Below, one piece after another: positions 37,001 through 47,861 of a stretch of DNA of 64,000 bases (position 1 is the first letter of the stretch; each line of letters begins with the position of its first letter). The stretch covers positions 620,001 to 684,000 of the forward strand of contig NADL03000679.1 of assembly GCA_002205965.3 (NCBI GenBank), in the 5' to 3' direction. Source of the stretch: Kappaphycus alvarezii. Lineage: Eukaryota > Rhodophyta > Florideophyceae > Gigartinales > Solieriaceae. Made by a program: the position numbers and the translations under genes. The notes below the pieces were generated by a model. It did no database searches. It was not told the DNA's origin and was given only the letters and a program-made list of their open reading frames with translations.

Positions 37001-38324
37001 GATATCACCGCGGCCTATCTCCACGAACCCTATACATACGACAAACCCGTGTTTGTATGGGAACAACCACGCTTCGATGGCACCATCAAGCACCCCGGCC
37101 AATCCGGGCTTCTCCTACGCAACCTGTATGGTACTCCACCTGCCGCCTTCAACTACTTCAAGGGCCTAGCCAGCCATCTCACAGAGCACGGGTATACGCA
37201 GAGCGATGCTGACCCCTGCCCGCTCTACAAAACAACCAATGGAGAGCCCATACTCATTGCCATTAGTATGGACGACTTCCTGCCAGTGTCACCATCTCCA
37301 AAGCTTATCGAAGAACTGTTCAAAACCCTTCAAAAGAAATACAACATAACCAATCTCGGGCACCCGAAGACATACTTGAAATGGCACATCAAAAAAACCG
37401 CCAGCGGAGACATCCACCTGTCTCAACCCCATGTCATACAAAACCTCCTCCACAAAACCAGACTCCCACAAACCAAACCACGAAGCACACCAGTACCCGG
37501 AAAAAAAATTGGAAAGAAGCCCTCAAATCCCCACAACTCAGCAACACAGCGAAAAAGCACCTCCTAACCCTCATTGGCGACTTACTCTACCTGACCGACA
37601 GCTCCCGCCCCGATATTCAATTCGCAGTCAATAAGTTAGCGGAACACATGCATCAACCCACATCACAGCACTACAATATCCTACGATGGCTCATCCAGTA
37701 CCTCAGCTGGACGCAAAACCATGGCATCCTCTATCGCAATGGCAGACATCTCCAGACCAAGGGACATCCTATTACCTCCTACAGCGACTCAGACTACGCA
37801 ATCGACAAAGATCGAAAGTCAAGATCAGGTATTGTACACACGGCGTGGGGATCCCCCATAGCTTGGTCCAGCAGCAAGCAGTCTATCGTCGCCAAATCAA
37901 CGTGCGAAGCGGAATACGTCCCTGGCTCCGACGCCGTCGCACAAGCGCTTTGGCTGCTACGGCTCCTTGCGGACTGCGGTTTTCCAGCCAGTCGCCCTAC
38001 AAAGCTCCTGATGGATAACACGTCCGCCATTAGTGTGGCTAACAGCCAATCGCCGACCAAAAGACGGAAGCTTATCGACGTAGCTCATCACCACCTGGCC
38101 GACAATGTCGCCAAAGGCAAAATCACAGTCAACTATGTACCTTCCCCTCACAACTCAGCAGATATGCTCACAAAAGCTCTCTGCAAAACGAAAATAGCCC
38201 AACACACAGCCCAACTACGTATCCAACCCCTGTCCGCCATTGACAATAGCACAAGGACCAGCCACAGCCCCACGACCACTCCGCCGCACAGTTCCGACCT
38301 TGATCGCCCATTTTCACCCGGGAC

Positions 38325-38480
38325 TGACGAAGGAACCAAGAAGACAAAAGCAAAACGGGAATCGAGGTCGAAATCAACGAAGTAACCAAGACAGCCTGTC
38401 CTCAAAGCAAAGCGATATAAAAAGCCGCCGTCGATTCTAGCGTAAGAAAAATAAAGAGGTCATCGGTCATCGTTCCGTCA
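38325..38480 (+). repeat. 3' short LTR (about 156 bp) of the Copia fossil
   Basis: This is the second copy of the repeat. The RNase H reading frame runs on into it, so the coding end overlaps the LTR. No clear polypurine tract precedes it. Confidence 0.82.
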
Positions 38481-39040
38481 CGAAATACAGTAATTGAGAG
38501 AAACTTTACTTCATTGAGTAATGGAAGAGCTTGTTTCGTGCAGTAATTACTGTACCTACCCCGAATGATCCTCCAAATTTAACTTCATACTGTACAGTAC
38601 AGTATATTTTTACTTACTAAAAGGCGTTCCGCTTTGTTGTATGTACACAAGCCCGCACTACACAGGACCGCGGGTTCTGCTAGACGCACGACTCCGGGCA
38701 ATGGCTGAACCAAATGCCCACTCAAGCGAGAAAGGGACCGGAAGAAAACTCCACCACTTGAACCGAGGATTTAGGAGGCTTCACTCCCGCTGTAAGCACA
38801 AAGGCTTACAGATAGAGACGGCGACGACAACGGCGACAACTCCGGACGAGCGAGCTTGACCAGCCCGCAAGGCTATGAAGACCATAACCCCTCAAAAACG
38901 TCAAAATGACGTCTTGCGAGGGGTACAGTATATTACACACACATGGTTGTAATGATATTGCAGTGACTCGCTTAAAAGTTGCTGGCTTCGCAACGTGATG
39001 CCTTCAAGAGCATCTCCACCGGTCGTGGTTAGTAAAGCAG
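38481..39040. other. Stretch without a gene; one hairpin
   Basis: No coding region was recognised. At 38887-38924 a nested hairpin occurs: ACCCCTC pairs with GAGGGGT, and inside it ACGTCA/TGACGT flank an AAA loop. CATACTGTACAGTACAGTATA near 38587-38607 belongs to the dispersed motif. Confidence 0.6.
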
Positions 39041-39734
39041 ATATTTTGAGACTTGTCTTAATCTCAAGAAGAATGATCTTCACTCATTACTTATCTTGAG
39101 TGTGCACAGACTGACCGACTATTCAGTAAAGAACTAACTGGATGAACCAAATCGGTCACGTGCAGTGGGGCGAGCGATATGATGGCCTTAGCCACCGACA
39201 ACCACAAAGCGCAACTGATACGTTGTTATAGTAGATTCGTGTGCGAATAGTATCGTCCGAGGTGTGGCATTTCCTGGCTACACGTGGTACAAACTCTTCG
39301 ATGAATAATGCAGTCTCCGGAGAAGGGGCACCGAGGGAGTCAAAAACCAGAGGCTGGAATCGGAAACCTGGGTCGCGGGAGGGCAGGGGGGGCACCAGGC
39401 GCCTTGACAGCTTGTGCTGTGAGTCCTGGACCTTGCGTCGGTGGGTGAGGGCGTCAGCCCCACCGGCGAATTGCGTCGCTTTGGTAATTGAGGACTGCTT
39501 GAACGGGGACGTCACGGCGACATCGCATGCGATGGGTCGGTCTGGCAGGCCAGCTTCAGTGTCACGGGGGGATGCAAGAGGAGAATGTCGGAGGAGATTC
39601 TCAACTTCAAACTCAAAGTCGAGGCCGGCGGAGAGGAAAACGTGCCACGCGAACACGTTGCGAACGGAGTTGCGGCGGTGAATGCGTCCACACTCTGAGA
39701 CGCAGCGGTCGGCGGCGTGGTCACCGTGGATCAA
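39040..39734 (-). pseudogene. LINE ORF2 C-terminal part plus 3' UTR
   Basis: The - strand frame 39734-39156 resembles the region downstream of the RT in R2-like/LINE proteins of protists. It has a CGRIHRRN-like start, RPIACDVAVTSP ('x-x-LALDVTVTSP'), a KATQFAGGADALTHRRKVQD-like segment (the usual 'AG-AA-..-E-..-K'), FRFQPLVFDSLGAPSPE ('GW-x-F-x-PLV-x-E-..-G'), and a terminal NNVSVALC segment. It ends PSYRSPHCT and stop at 39156. The next 110 bases are shared with 25770-25850, so they are 3' UTR. It lies on the opposite strand to the RT remnant beside it. Confidence 0.65.
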
Positions 39735-39904
39735 TGGATGATGGAAAAATGACTTAAATTTCTACACTTGCATCCATTTTCCACCGGTTCCATTCAAAGT
39801 TTGTCACTTAACACAGTTTCTGTCCTTACATCTAAACCTCCTATACCCTATCTCGTCTACAAAGAAAATTTCTTGTAACATGAATTCCATCCCGTGCCCC
39901 TTCG

Positions 39905-40640
39905 CTAGCCCGGTTTGTCAATATGATGTATGGTCGGACCCAGCCACCGCCAATTCTTGCGAATCGGGATCGCACGATCATTGCTAGCGCCCAGGGCACC
40001 CAGCAGGGTGACCCTGCTAGTATGCTGCTCTTCTCCCTGACAGTTCAGCCGCTTATTAGACAGATAGCAGAAGAAAATGGCATACTTCTCAATCAGTGGT
40101 ATGCGGATGACGGTAGTATAATCGGAACACTCGACGGCCTCCGCAGCGCACTTCGCTTGCTTAGTCTTCATGGTCCGTCTCTGTGACTCTTCCTCAATCC
40201 GAGGAAGACCTGCATCTACTGGCCGCACACTCTGGCACCGGATCGTGAGGCTTTTCTCTCCGAGTTCCCTTTCTTGGAGTGCTCCAGGGCAGGGTTCAAC
40301 CTCCTCGGAGCTCCGATCGGCAATTCCGCTTTCACCCAGGCCTTCCTCCGAGACAAGATTGAAGGATGTAGGACAGAAGAATTGAATAAAGGGTTCGACT
40401 AAATAACTGAGATTATGTACTCGCCGTCACCCGATGAATTGCTTGCCGAATATACTGTCCCAACAGTGGCAGAAGAAGATACTGGGGCTCTTTCTGATCC
40501 GACAACACATCAGAGAGGCGGTGGTCTTGGATTGACTCGACGTGGGTCAGACATACATCGGATCCCAGTGACCCCCTCTGGGCCGTGCCATCCTATGAGA
40601 CTGCGCTCGCATTATCACGGCGACGTGTGAGAGGTAGGAT
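39905..40640 (+). pseudogene. LINE reverse transcriptase remnant
   Basis: Seen in the frame 39923-40186: an AQGTQQGDPASMLLFSLTVQ block (RT motif with QGDP) followed by WYADDGSIIGTLDGL (the catalytic YADD box near 40100). After an interruption at 40185 the next frame gives FLNPRKTCIYW ('LNP-x-K-C') and FLECSRAGFNLLGAPIG (near 40265-40325), the usual thumb-side RT sequence of non-LTR elements. A GGGLGLT piece near 40525 continues it. It is a decayed 5'-truncated copy in + orientation. Confidence 0.75.
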
Positions 40641-41165
40641 TGCCTATGCCGCCAGCTGCCGCTTGTAGCGTTTGGGTGGCCACTGAGTAAAGCAAAAAGT
40701 TCCACGTACTTCTAAATTGTGAGGTTTTTGATTTTGACCTACACTAAGGTTATGGAATGAGCTCGTGTTGGTCTTTGTTTGATCTTTACCATGTTGCGCG
40801 TGCTGCTCTTTCTATGATCTCTACTAGGTGGTCAACTGTGTACTGTCGACCTGTCGGGAATAAATGTACATTTATCATAGAACACGCAAATTTAATTACG
40901 TCGCTGTAAATAGATATGCTATCGAAACAAGTTGGTGGTAGTTGGTAGTTTAGCAACAGAGGTGTACATAACGTCTGGATCATCACGGACAATAAGCCCA
41001 GAATCTAAATATTCAACTTGCGTATCGCACGAGGAGCCTATGACTGTAGCGTCAGAATTTGTGTCCACTCTTTTATTGGTCTACGTAAACATTATGACAT
41101 ACAATCAAAGAAAAAGTACTCGCACGGTGAACAATGACATACAATTTAATTAACATGTTTATTCA
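40641..41165. other. Stretch without a recognisable gene
   Basis: The sequence is AT-rich and has no domain-bearing frame. It separates the LINE remnant from the helicase relic. Confidence 0.5.
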
Positions 41166-42964
41166 TCATTGAGACAAATCATCATCTTTGTCTGGGATCT
41201 TTGAGCTGCTGCCCATTGCTAGTATCACGAATCGAACAATACACCATGCCGCCGGTATTTGAAACTGATTTCTCATTAATAGTGTTGAGAATATTCTTCC
41301 AAACGCTTCAAGGTTTGCCAACGCTGTCAATTTTTCCGGTAATAGCGCACACCTCTTTCGCTCGAGATAGAGTGACAAAGGCTGCCCCCTTGTCGTCGAG
41401 AAAGTTTGTTGCAATTCCGGTGATACGATTTGGGGACATAAAGCTACATGTGAATGTAAACCGGACCAGTGATATGAAAACAACATCGAACTGCCACCCC
41501 TGACACGAGTCAAAAGTAATAACAGTAACAGCCTTGTGCAAATTTTTCCGCCGGAGAAAGTCCGAAAATTCTTCCACCTGCTTTTTGTACGGTGTCAGAA
41601 CTGCGAAGTTTGCTGTCCTCATCTTCGCCTTCAAATCATGAATCATGGATACGATAAATTTTGCCTCATACTTGTTGGAGTAACCAGCATTGTCGTGACG
41701 TTTTTCCAATGCAGTCCCGTAAGCCTCCTTAGTATCAATAACGCTGACTTCACAGAACTTTTTGCCCAGGAAATAAAGGTGATTGGCGTTACCACAGCGT
41801 ATCCACGCTGTATTTGTTGGTCTTCGACCATTCTTAACCCTCCCTCCGTAAAAAAGTTCACTTACCAGCGATACAATAGGCCCAGCACTTCTCATTTTTT
41901 CATTCAGGAAAAAGGACGTATCTGGACACAAGTCTGTACGTTTAAAAACTCCTTCGGAATGATGAGCACGGGACGCAGACGCTGCGTATGTTGTGGCAGC
42001 AGCATTTGTCTTATTAATTCCGCTTTCAATAGAATGGCCACGCTTCTGTAGATGTTGAAACCACTGCCTGAAGGAATGCGCCACGAAAAGAGCCTTTTGA
42101 AATGGGTCCCCAAAAAATACAACTGAAGTACCAAAGCGGGTAACCCCCGTCGAAGACAATACCCTGGACAAACAGGTGACTGTTTCAGTTTCATATTTCA
42201 TCGCGGCTTCATCAACAATGACTGTATCGAAAGGGAGAAAATCATCAAACTGTTGCACAAGGGTTGTCCCAATGGTTCCGAAAATCACGGAGTACTTGTT
42301 CAAGATGTTGATGGATGTCGGTGTGAAAGTAGTATGACCTTGGTGTGGAAACAAAGAGATGGCTTCTGTAGATGTACACATCTTTGATAATTCGCGTGTC
42401 GCGACTTCTTCCTCATTTGAGTTTTTTCCCATGCGGAGTGGTTTCTCCGACGAGCTCACATCTGAGCGTAGGCATCCATCGAAGGCATTTCAAGAATAAG
42501 TCATCCACTGCCGCATTTCTAACACCGAGAATGAGCACGCCTCCTGTTGGTAGCTCTGCTTGCGTAAACTCGGGTAGTATACCAGAAATCATCACCTTCT
42601 CAACTGTCAGAAGGATGAGAAGTTTCGAGACATGACTCTTTCAAGTACTGGGAGGGCCTTGACAAAATATTACCGTACTGCACAACCTTGCTTTTGGGGG
42701 ACCTAACTGCGCACGATAGTCGAGGTAGGAATTCAATACATCCACCGGAAAACAGCAAATTATATGCCGCATCAAAACCCATGCTACTAGAACTCCCAAC
42801 TGAGACTCATTCACTCGTGGCCTGCATCCTGCGATAAAACTCCTCAACTTCACCTTTGTGTCATTTAATAGTATTCGGAGTTGGTACAGTTGGTTCACAT
42901 TGTAATACTGACTTGTAGAACGGCAAGCCTGCGGGGCCACCGTATTTAGACCGGATTTAGTCAT
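41166..42964 (-). pseudogene. Superfamily 1 helicase (UPF1/AAA_12-like) core, broken
   Basis: Nearly all SF1 motifs are visible on the - strand in correct order. VIFCQGPPST then KS (near 42665-42630) is Walker A, with a TGA codon at 42641-42643 inside it. GGVLILGVRNAAVDDL (near 42540) is motif Ia. FDTVIVDEAA (near 42210) is motif II. SVVFFGDPFQKALF (near 42110) is motif III. FFLNEKMRSAGPIVSLVSELFYGG (near 41910) is motif IV. FAVLTPYKKQVEEF then VITFDSCQGWQFDVVFISLVRF (near 41600-41470) is motif V. AAFVTLSRAKEV (near 41375) is motif VI. Such helicases unwind RNA or DNA 5'-3'. The frame is broken in several places and the gene may extend into 43112-43921. I cannot tell whether it was a host gene or mobile-element cargo. 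Confidence 0.75.
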
Positions 42965-43111
42965 TGAATACGCCGTAAGCAGGAAGTCATAATCACTATG
43001 CAGTAGCTGCAGAGCTCATTGCGGATCCGAGAAACCATAGCGGAGTGTCGGTATTATGTAATGTCGCCCACATATACTTCCAATGAACATATTCCAGATG
43101 TGCCGGCAATT

Positions 43112-43921
43112 CTAGACTTTGTTTATCTTCACAACGCAGCCATTAGCACCAAAGTCTTGGAGTGGAGTAGAGAAATAGCGATTGTTACCGGAGTCCTCCC
43201 AAATCAACAGCTGCAATTCGTGGCGGGCCGGGCCCGTAATACCCCTTTGTCGAGAGGGTAGCAAATAGGGCTTTCCGTGGACAAATGTGTACAGGGAACC
43301 TATCGGACGCTCTTCCATGTATAGCTGCAACTCCACCACACTGCTCGAAGTGAAACGAGCTGGACCTATAGTTGTCGATTCTGATGAAGCGAATATAGAG
43401 TTCCTTGTACATTCACTCTCGCACGTGACGGAAACCGATAGCAACGACATATCACCTTGTAACACCTTACTATCTTGTAACAGTGACAATTGAATCACCA
43501 CAGGACCAATTCCTACTGTCTCATCATTTCCAACCGTTCTCCTCCAAACATTGGGATGAATGTACCCGTAGATTTTGGAGCTCACCACACTGCCGCACCA
43601 TGACATGAGAATACCATCCCTCCCTATCCCAAGCGGACCTACACGGGAATGCATTACAGCTATGTGGCCGTACGTGGGTAGAGGACCAAGACGCCCCTCT
43701 TTTAGTAGTTCCATGCAGCCTTTTGCTATAACTTCTGTCGCCATTACCATACAGTAGTGCATATCACGGGTCGGTATTGTCGATGAAATACCAAGTCGCC
43801 GAACATTGAGCAGTTGTGAGAGACATTTATCAAGCCTCCTCAGTGTGTCCTGATCAATTTCCTGGTCGACTTTCAAACAGAAGTGACGATTGTAGAAAAC
43901 TTCTGCAGAATTGAGTACCAT
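43112..43921 (-). CDS. Unrecognised 269-codon ORF upstream of the helicase, possibly its N-terminal domain
   Basis: A clean frame on the - strand, starting MVLNSAEVFYNRHF, with no family that I recognise. It is predicted mixed alpha/beta with many beta-prone stretches (for example GPVVIQLSLLQDS and LLSVSVTCESE). It reads in the same direction as the helicase core with about 150 bases between them, so it may be the N-terminal region of the same protein; UPF1-like helicases often have a beta-rich domain before the core. No membrane segment is seen. Function not assigned. Confidence 0.45.
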   Translation of the reverse strand: MVLNSAEVFYNRHFCLKVDQEIDQDTLRRLDKCLSQLLNVRRLGISSTIPTRDMHYCMVMATEVIAKGCMELLKEGRLGPLPTYGHIAVMHSRVGPLGIGRDGILMSWCGSVVSSKIYGYIHPNVWRRTVGNDETVGIGPVVIQLSLLQDSKVLQGDMSLLSVSVTCESECTRNSIFASSESTTIGPARFTSSSVVELQLYMEERPIGSLYTFVHGKPYLLPSRQRGITGPARHELQLLIWEDSGNNRYFSTPLQDFGANGCVVKINKV

Positions 43922-44924
43922 GTAAAGTGAGTAGCAGAAGTTGGATTCCAGGTAAATATGAGAACGATAACTTACTTGCGTACTGCTATCTTGAGCACTA
44001 TCCTGCCGGCCCGCGGTAGATTTTCCTGTAGTGCACGGAGATCCTGACGGTGATGATATTTAAGGGTGTGCCCTGAGATCATGTTTTTCGTTTATTTTGG
44101 CTGGCCCCCTATTCTGCTACTACGGACTATCTGGAATCTACCTTACAGATACTAACTACTGTCAGCTACAGTACACGTGGCGTGTTTACAGTTGGCACGG
44201 ATCCACCCTCAAGTCCAACATGGCATGCAGCCGAGACTGGACCCTGGCACGCGCCGTGGTGGGACACTGGACTACACGTGGAACCCCACTTGCTGACCTA
44301 GAATTCCATTGCCTTTTACCTATTTTTAGTACCCCTTTGATTCGATGGTATTAGAGCACTTCTTCCGTTAGTTTTGGTCTTTTACTTTTACTACTAAGTC
44401 TACCCTATCCTAAGGGACGCTACGGAAAATGTACCTGTTTTCGGCCTAGCCCTCCGACCCCCGACCTTAGATCCTAATTTTCATTCCTCGGTCTCGTCCC
44501 TCTCTACGTCGACTCTGGTCCTTCTAGCGTTTGGGCTTGGCCAGCTTTATTGTGTGTGTCACGTTCTGCGTCCGGCTATCCATTTTACAGTCGCGGCTAT
44601 CCCTTGACGTTCGCGCTAGTCGCTTTCTCTACCACAGCTACCGCCCCTTTTTCCTTTACGCGTTCGCGCACCCATAACGTGATCTCACATTTACCCTTCT
44701 CCCGGACTCGGTGCCCATCACCCCTTTTTTGCCTCGTGGCGTCTGCGGCTCTTGATTTCACTACAGTTCCAACCAGTGATCGTGGATCTTCAGCAGATGA
44801 GGCACCAGACTGCAGGGGGTTGAGGGAGTGTAAACCGAGATGCTTCCATGACTTTTAAATTGTCAGAAACTCCGTAAACTGATCCCCATAGCTTGTTTGC
44901 AACATCTTGAATAGCAGAGAGACA
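43922..44924. other. Stretch without a recognisable gene
   Basis: No domain-bearing frame was found. The sequence from about 44450 to 44760 is C/T-rich on the + strand. Its meaning is unknown. Confidence 0.5.
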
Positions 44925-45816
44925 TTATGAAGCCTCCGCGTTCCTCATGTGTAGTGAAATATTAGCCTCGATTTTAGATAGGAGAGAGAAGTTTAGGCTC
45001 TTGAATATAGTCTGAGGGATAAATTGGAACGAATCAATTGGAGGTAAAGCTTCTGTATGTTTCGGGTTTTTCTTCCGAAGAGCTCTCAGTTCTTCTTTCG
45101 CGAACATTTTCCCGGCCTTCTTCATTGCATGAAAAGCCAAGTCCAAAGCCTCAGACATATAGTTATTCCCGGGTTGCTTCAATGTCGGGAGTATTTACAC
45201 CGAAATGTAGTAATTGACCAGCGTACAAAGGGTCACGTACATCCTCTGTACCGAGACGTACTTCCCTAAGGCATTGGAGGAAATTGGTAACGCGATTAGC
45301 TCAGTCGTCAGGAGGGAGCAATCTCAAAACACATTCAGCTATACACATGACTTGTACCGAGATCTCCTACATTGGGACCTTTCCTCTTGGAGAGAAACAT
45401 CTTAGAGAGGATCCCTTCTCAACGACACTTGGGAAACTTGAGAATATGCGAAACAATTCCCTCAGTTCGTCGGATAAAGGGCGTAATTTTAGCTGCCTGG
45501 TCGCATAAGAGTTGAACAGGAGGTCGGGTCGCAAAGTAGCCAGACCAGAGTGTGGATAGCATCTCATACTCTTAAAAATTTTCTCGGCGTTACCGTGTGG
45601 GGGAAGGTTGAAGCAAACATCTACAACCAGCTAAAATGCGCCAGAGGAGAAGTTCAGACCTGTGTCAACTAGCTCCTTCTTCACGTTCCCGCCTATCTTG
45701 AATGTGGATGCAAAACGAGACATAAAATCCTCCTTCACGAGTGACTTGAGTCTCGGGTCTCTTTCGTGAGCAGCGAAGACACCCCGTAATATGTTCAGGA
45801 CAGATAGATCCACCAT
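44925..45816 (-). pseudogene. Interrupted - strand coding-like segment, unrecognised
   Basis: Three short frames (45816-45631, 45567-45367, 45182-44925) follow the 302-codon ORF in the same direction and look coding. One contains a helical AALDL-like segment (MSEALDLAFHAMKKAGKMFAKEELRAL) near 45155-45075. They may be the broken C-terminal part of the upstream protein. No family was recognised. Confidence 0.3.
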
Positions 45817-45885
45817 CTAGTGCCCCATCATTAGGATATCCGCCACCACGTACCGATCTCCCTCCGTTTTTTGAACATCGGAGGG

Positions 45886-46794
45886 CTATAGGCGAAAGAA
45901 CGCTGGCAAAGAATCCAGCTCGAACGTGACCTTTTCGCCCAAGATTTCCCTCCTTTTCGCACTTACCATATGAAGGATTTCCTTTCGAAACTTGTCAAAT
46001 TGCGGGGATTGGTTCTCAACGGGGGGGAGAATAATGGCGTTTTCCGAACTCAGCCTTGCAAAAAAAGCTGTCAGTGGCCCACAGAGGTTGATCGACGGTT
46101 GTTGCGCGCCCACGGACTTCCTCACACGCTGATAGACGAAGTTATCTGGGATGATGTCCGGATACAGTTTCGCCTGAAATTGGTCCCCTCCGATACATAA
46201 CCAAGTCTTAATTTTTACGCTCGACATAGTTCGCCGAATGTCGAGATTTCTCGCCCAATGAATCGAGGTGCTCAATTTAAAGCTTTCCGGCGTACGTCCA
46301 AGCACCGCACCGAAGAGAAGGCAATGCATTTCGTAGACCACGGATGAGAACCAATGAGAGGTGATCATTGGAAAGCAAAGGAATAAGGAGAATAGAGGAA
46401 TTGAATATTTTCCCCAGGTAACTGAATCAGATGAGTTATTCGGAGAACTGGTGCCGTGATATGAATTCCCAGACACTACATCAAATCGAAGAATGACGAC
46501 TGTGTCTTGCTGATCAACGCGTGATCCAAGGGCAAGATGTAGGACGAAAAGGAATGCGTCATTATTCAGCTTGGTTGTTGGAGCATTATGAATCGAAGCC
46601 GATTCCTCCATATTAATGGACTGTCGCTTTCCATCGAAATCCTCGTATCGCATAGCCAACGTAAGGTTCGGTTTTTCATCAGGACCGCGTCTGGAATTCT
46701 GACGCTTCACCCTTTTCACGGTCTTCTTCGGGGATGTGACGAGATCAATAATTTCGTCTCGACTCCTCTTCGAAGGGCGCTTATTGGTTACCAA
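45886..46794 (-). CDS. Hypothetical protein with basic N-terminus (302 codons)
   Basis: The longest clean frame in this block. It starts MVTNKRPSKRSRDE and is strongly basic and probably disordered for about 50 residues (KKTVKRVKRQNSRR), like a nuclear targeting or DNA-binding tail. A globular part follows, with hydrophobic stretches (AFLFVLHLALG; YSIPLFSLFLCFPMITSHWF) and a C-terminal alpha/beta region (PDIIPDNFVYQRVRKS). I do not recognise the family. It is co-directional with the 148-codon ORF upstream and with broken frames downstream, so it may be part of a larger unit, possibly a decayed mobile element. Confidence 0.45.
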   Translation of the reverse strand: MVTNKRPSKRSRDEIIDLVTSPKKTVKRVKRQNSRRGPDEKPNLTLAMRYEDFDGKRQSINMEESASIHNAPTTKLNNDAFLFVLHLALGSRVDQQDTVVILRFDVVSGNSYHGTSSPNNSSDSVTWGKYSIPLFSLFLCFPMITSHWFSSVVYEMHCLLFGAVLGRTPESFKLSTSIHWARNLDIRRTMSSVKIKTWLCIGGDQFQAKLYPDIIPDNFVYQRVRKSVGAQQPSINLCGPLTAFFARLSSENAIILPPVENQSPQFDKFRKEILHMVSAKRREILGEKVTFELDSLPAFFRL

Positions 46795-46984
46795 TTTTGG
46801 TGATTTCTTCGGCTTCCCTGTTGCACCCGACTGTTCTTCTGAATGGGATATCGAGTTCGGAAGCGGAGCTTCGGATTCCGGTACGGCGGTGATTTCATCA
46901 ATGCCCTCGTCTACTAGAGTTGCAGCATCAATAGTGGGACTTTAGTCACGTGAGGAGAGAGAATCCGACCTGTTTCCTCAACAG

Positions 46985-47431
46985 CTAGTGGAACTGGTGC
47001 AACCCAGTCCGGGCAACCGTACTCTCCTTTGTCTTCCAATGTCTTAATCGCGGTCTAGCCGCAGTCTTCTCTTTCAGTATAGATTTTTCTTGTCCACCCG
47101 TGTCTTTGTCTCGCGCTCCCTGGGTAGGCTTTTTTGTCCCTTCTTTGCCTCTAGTCAAAAGTTCGACATCCTCATCTGAATCAGTGACGTCGAGAAAAGT
47201 GAGTTTCTTCTTGGTCTCCTTCTGCCGAGTCGGGACGGGCAAAACTTCTACTACTGAATCAGCTGTATCGCGAGTCGTAGGATGCTGTTGTGAGACCTGT
47301 GTAGCAACCATGGCCGACGATCCGGCCGCAGCAGCCGGTGGCGTCTGTTTTTTTCCTGTGCCCTTCTTCTTTTTCGACTGGCGAGTTTGAACCTGTCGCG
47401 GTGGCGGGCCTGCCCGCGTCTTGTTAACCAT
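46985..47431 (-). CDS. Hypothetical lysine-rich low-complexity protein (148 codons)
   Basis: The frame starts MVNKTRAGPPPRQ and is dominated by Lys, Thr, Gln and Ala (QSKKKKGTGKKQ), with an acidic patch (FLDVTDSDEDVELL) in the middle. This looks like a disordered nuclear tail rather than a domain. It could be the true N-terminus of the protein encoded at 45886-46794; the two frames differ and are separated by about 190 bases with several stops. Function unknown. Confidence 0.4.
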   Translation of the reverse strand: MVNKTRAGPPPRQVQTRQSKKKKGTGKKQTPPAAAAGSSAMVATQVSQQHPTTRDTADSVVEVLPVPTRQKETKKKLTFLDVTDSDEDVELLTRGKEGTKKPTQGARDKDTGGQEKSILKEKTAARPRLRHWKTKESTVARTGLHQFH

Positions 47432-47451
47432 CTTAACACAAATGGGTTGCG

Positions 47452-47861
47452 GTGGATGTTATCGTCCTTCTAAAGGGGGAGGGGGGTGAAATGTGGTGGT
47501 GTGGGTTACCGATTGGCTCAAAGTCCTGTAGATTGTCCTGCACAGAGAAGATAATTTCGGTGAAGTTCACTGCGGATGACATTGAGTTCCAAGACGCGGT
47601 GCAGGGTTGGAACGAACTTATGTGGAAAAGGAGTTTTATTCTTTTCGGCACGACGGCCGTACACCGGATACTGTACAGGGAATTATAGCTTTCTTACAAA
47701 ATTTTTGGACTATCATACAGGAGTTTTGTCACCCACTAATAGTGCACAACTTAAATTTTGAAATTAATCACAACTTGAGTTCAAAAAGGGAAGGGAAAAA
47801 TAAATTGCATGTTGTATACAATGATCGTGGTTGTAATAGACTGAATTTGACATTGGTGTAA
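47452..47861 (+). other. Weak overlapping + strand frames, unrecognised
   Basis: Two overlapping frames (47452-47688 and 47607-47861) have a protein-like composition, including GWNELMWKRSF and a FLQNFWTIIQEFCHPL segment. They are divergent from the 47431 gene. I see no known domain. They may be one short broken gene, or nothing. Confidence 0.2.

Larger units (their letters stand above)
33986..38480 (+). mobile_element. Copia-type LTR retrotransposon fossil with very short LTRs
   Basis: The element runs between two short direct repeats that begin TGACGAAGGAACCAAG and end CCGTCA. Parts in order: gag (about 34345-35115, starting with KIAKLDRANFAPWLI), a GAG-pre-integrase region (about 35870-35940), integrase core and C-terminal part (about 36100-36590), reverse transcriptase (about 36660-37420, with SMDDFLPV near 37266) and RNase H (about 37560-38190, ending PSPHNSADMLTKAL). 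Order and motifs are typical of Copia. Flanks CAAAA and CGAAA could be a decayed target duplication. It is broken in roughly ten places, so it is older than the element at 19.8 kb. Confidence 0.87.

Noticed and set aside
41166-42964. Helitron helicase
   Set aside because: The motifs are of the UPF1/AAA_12 type, not Pif1, and no Rep domain or Helitron ends were seen.
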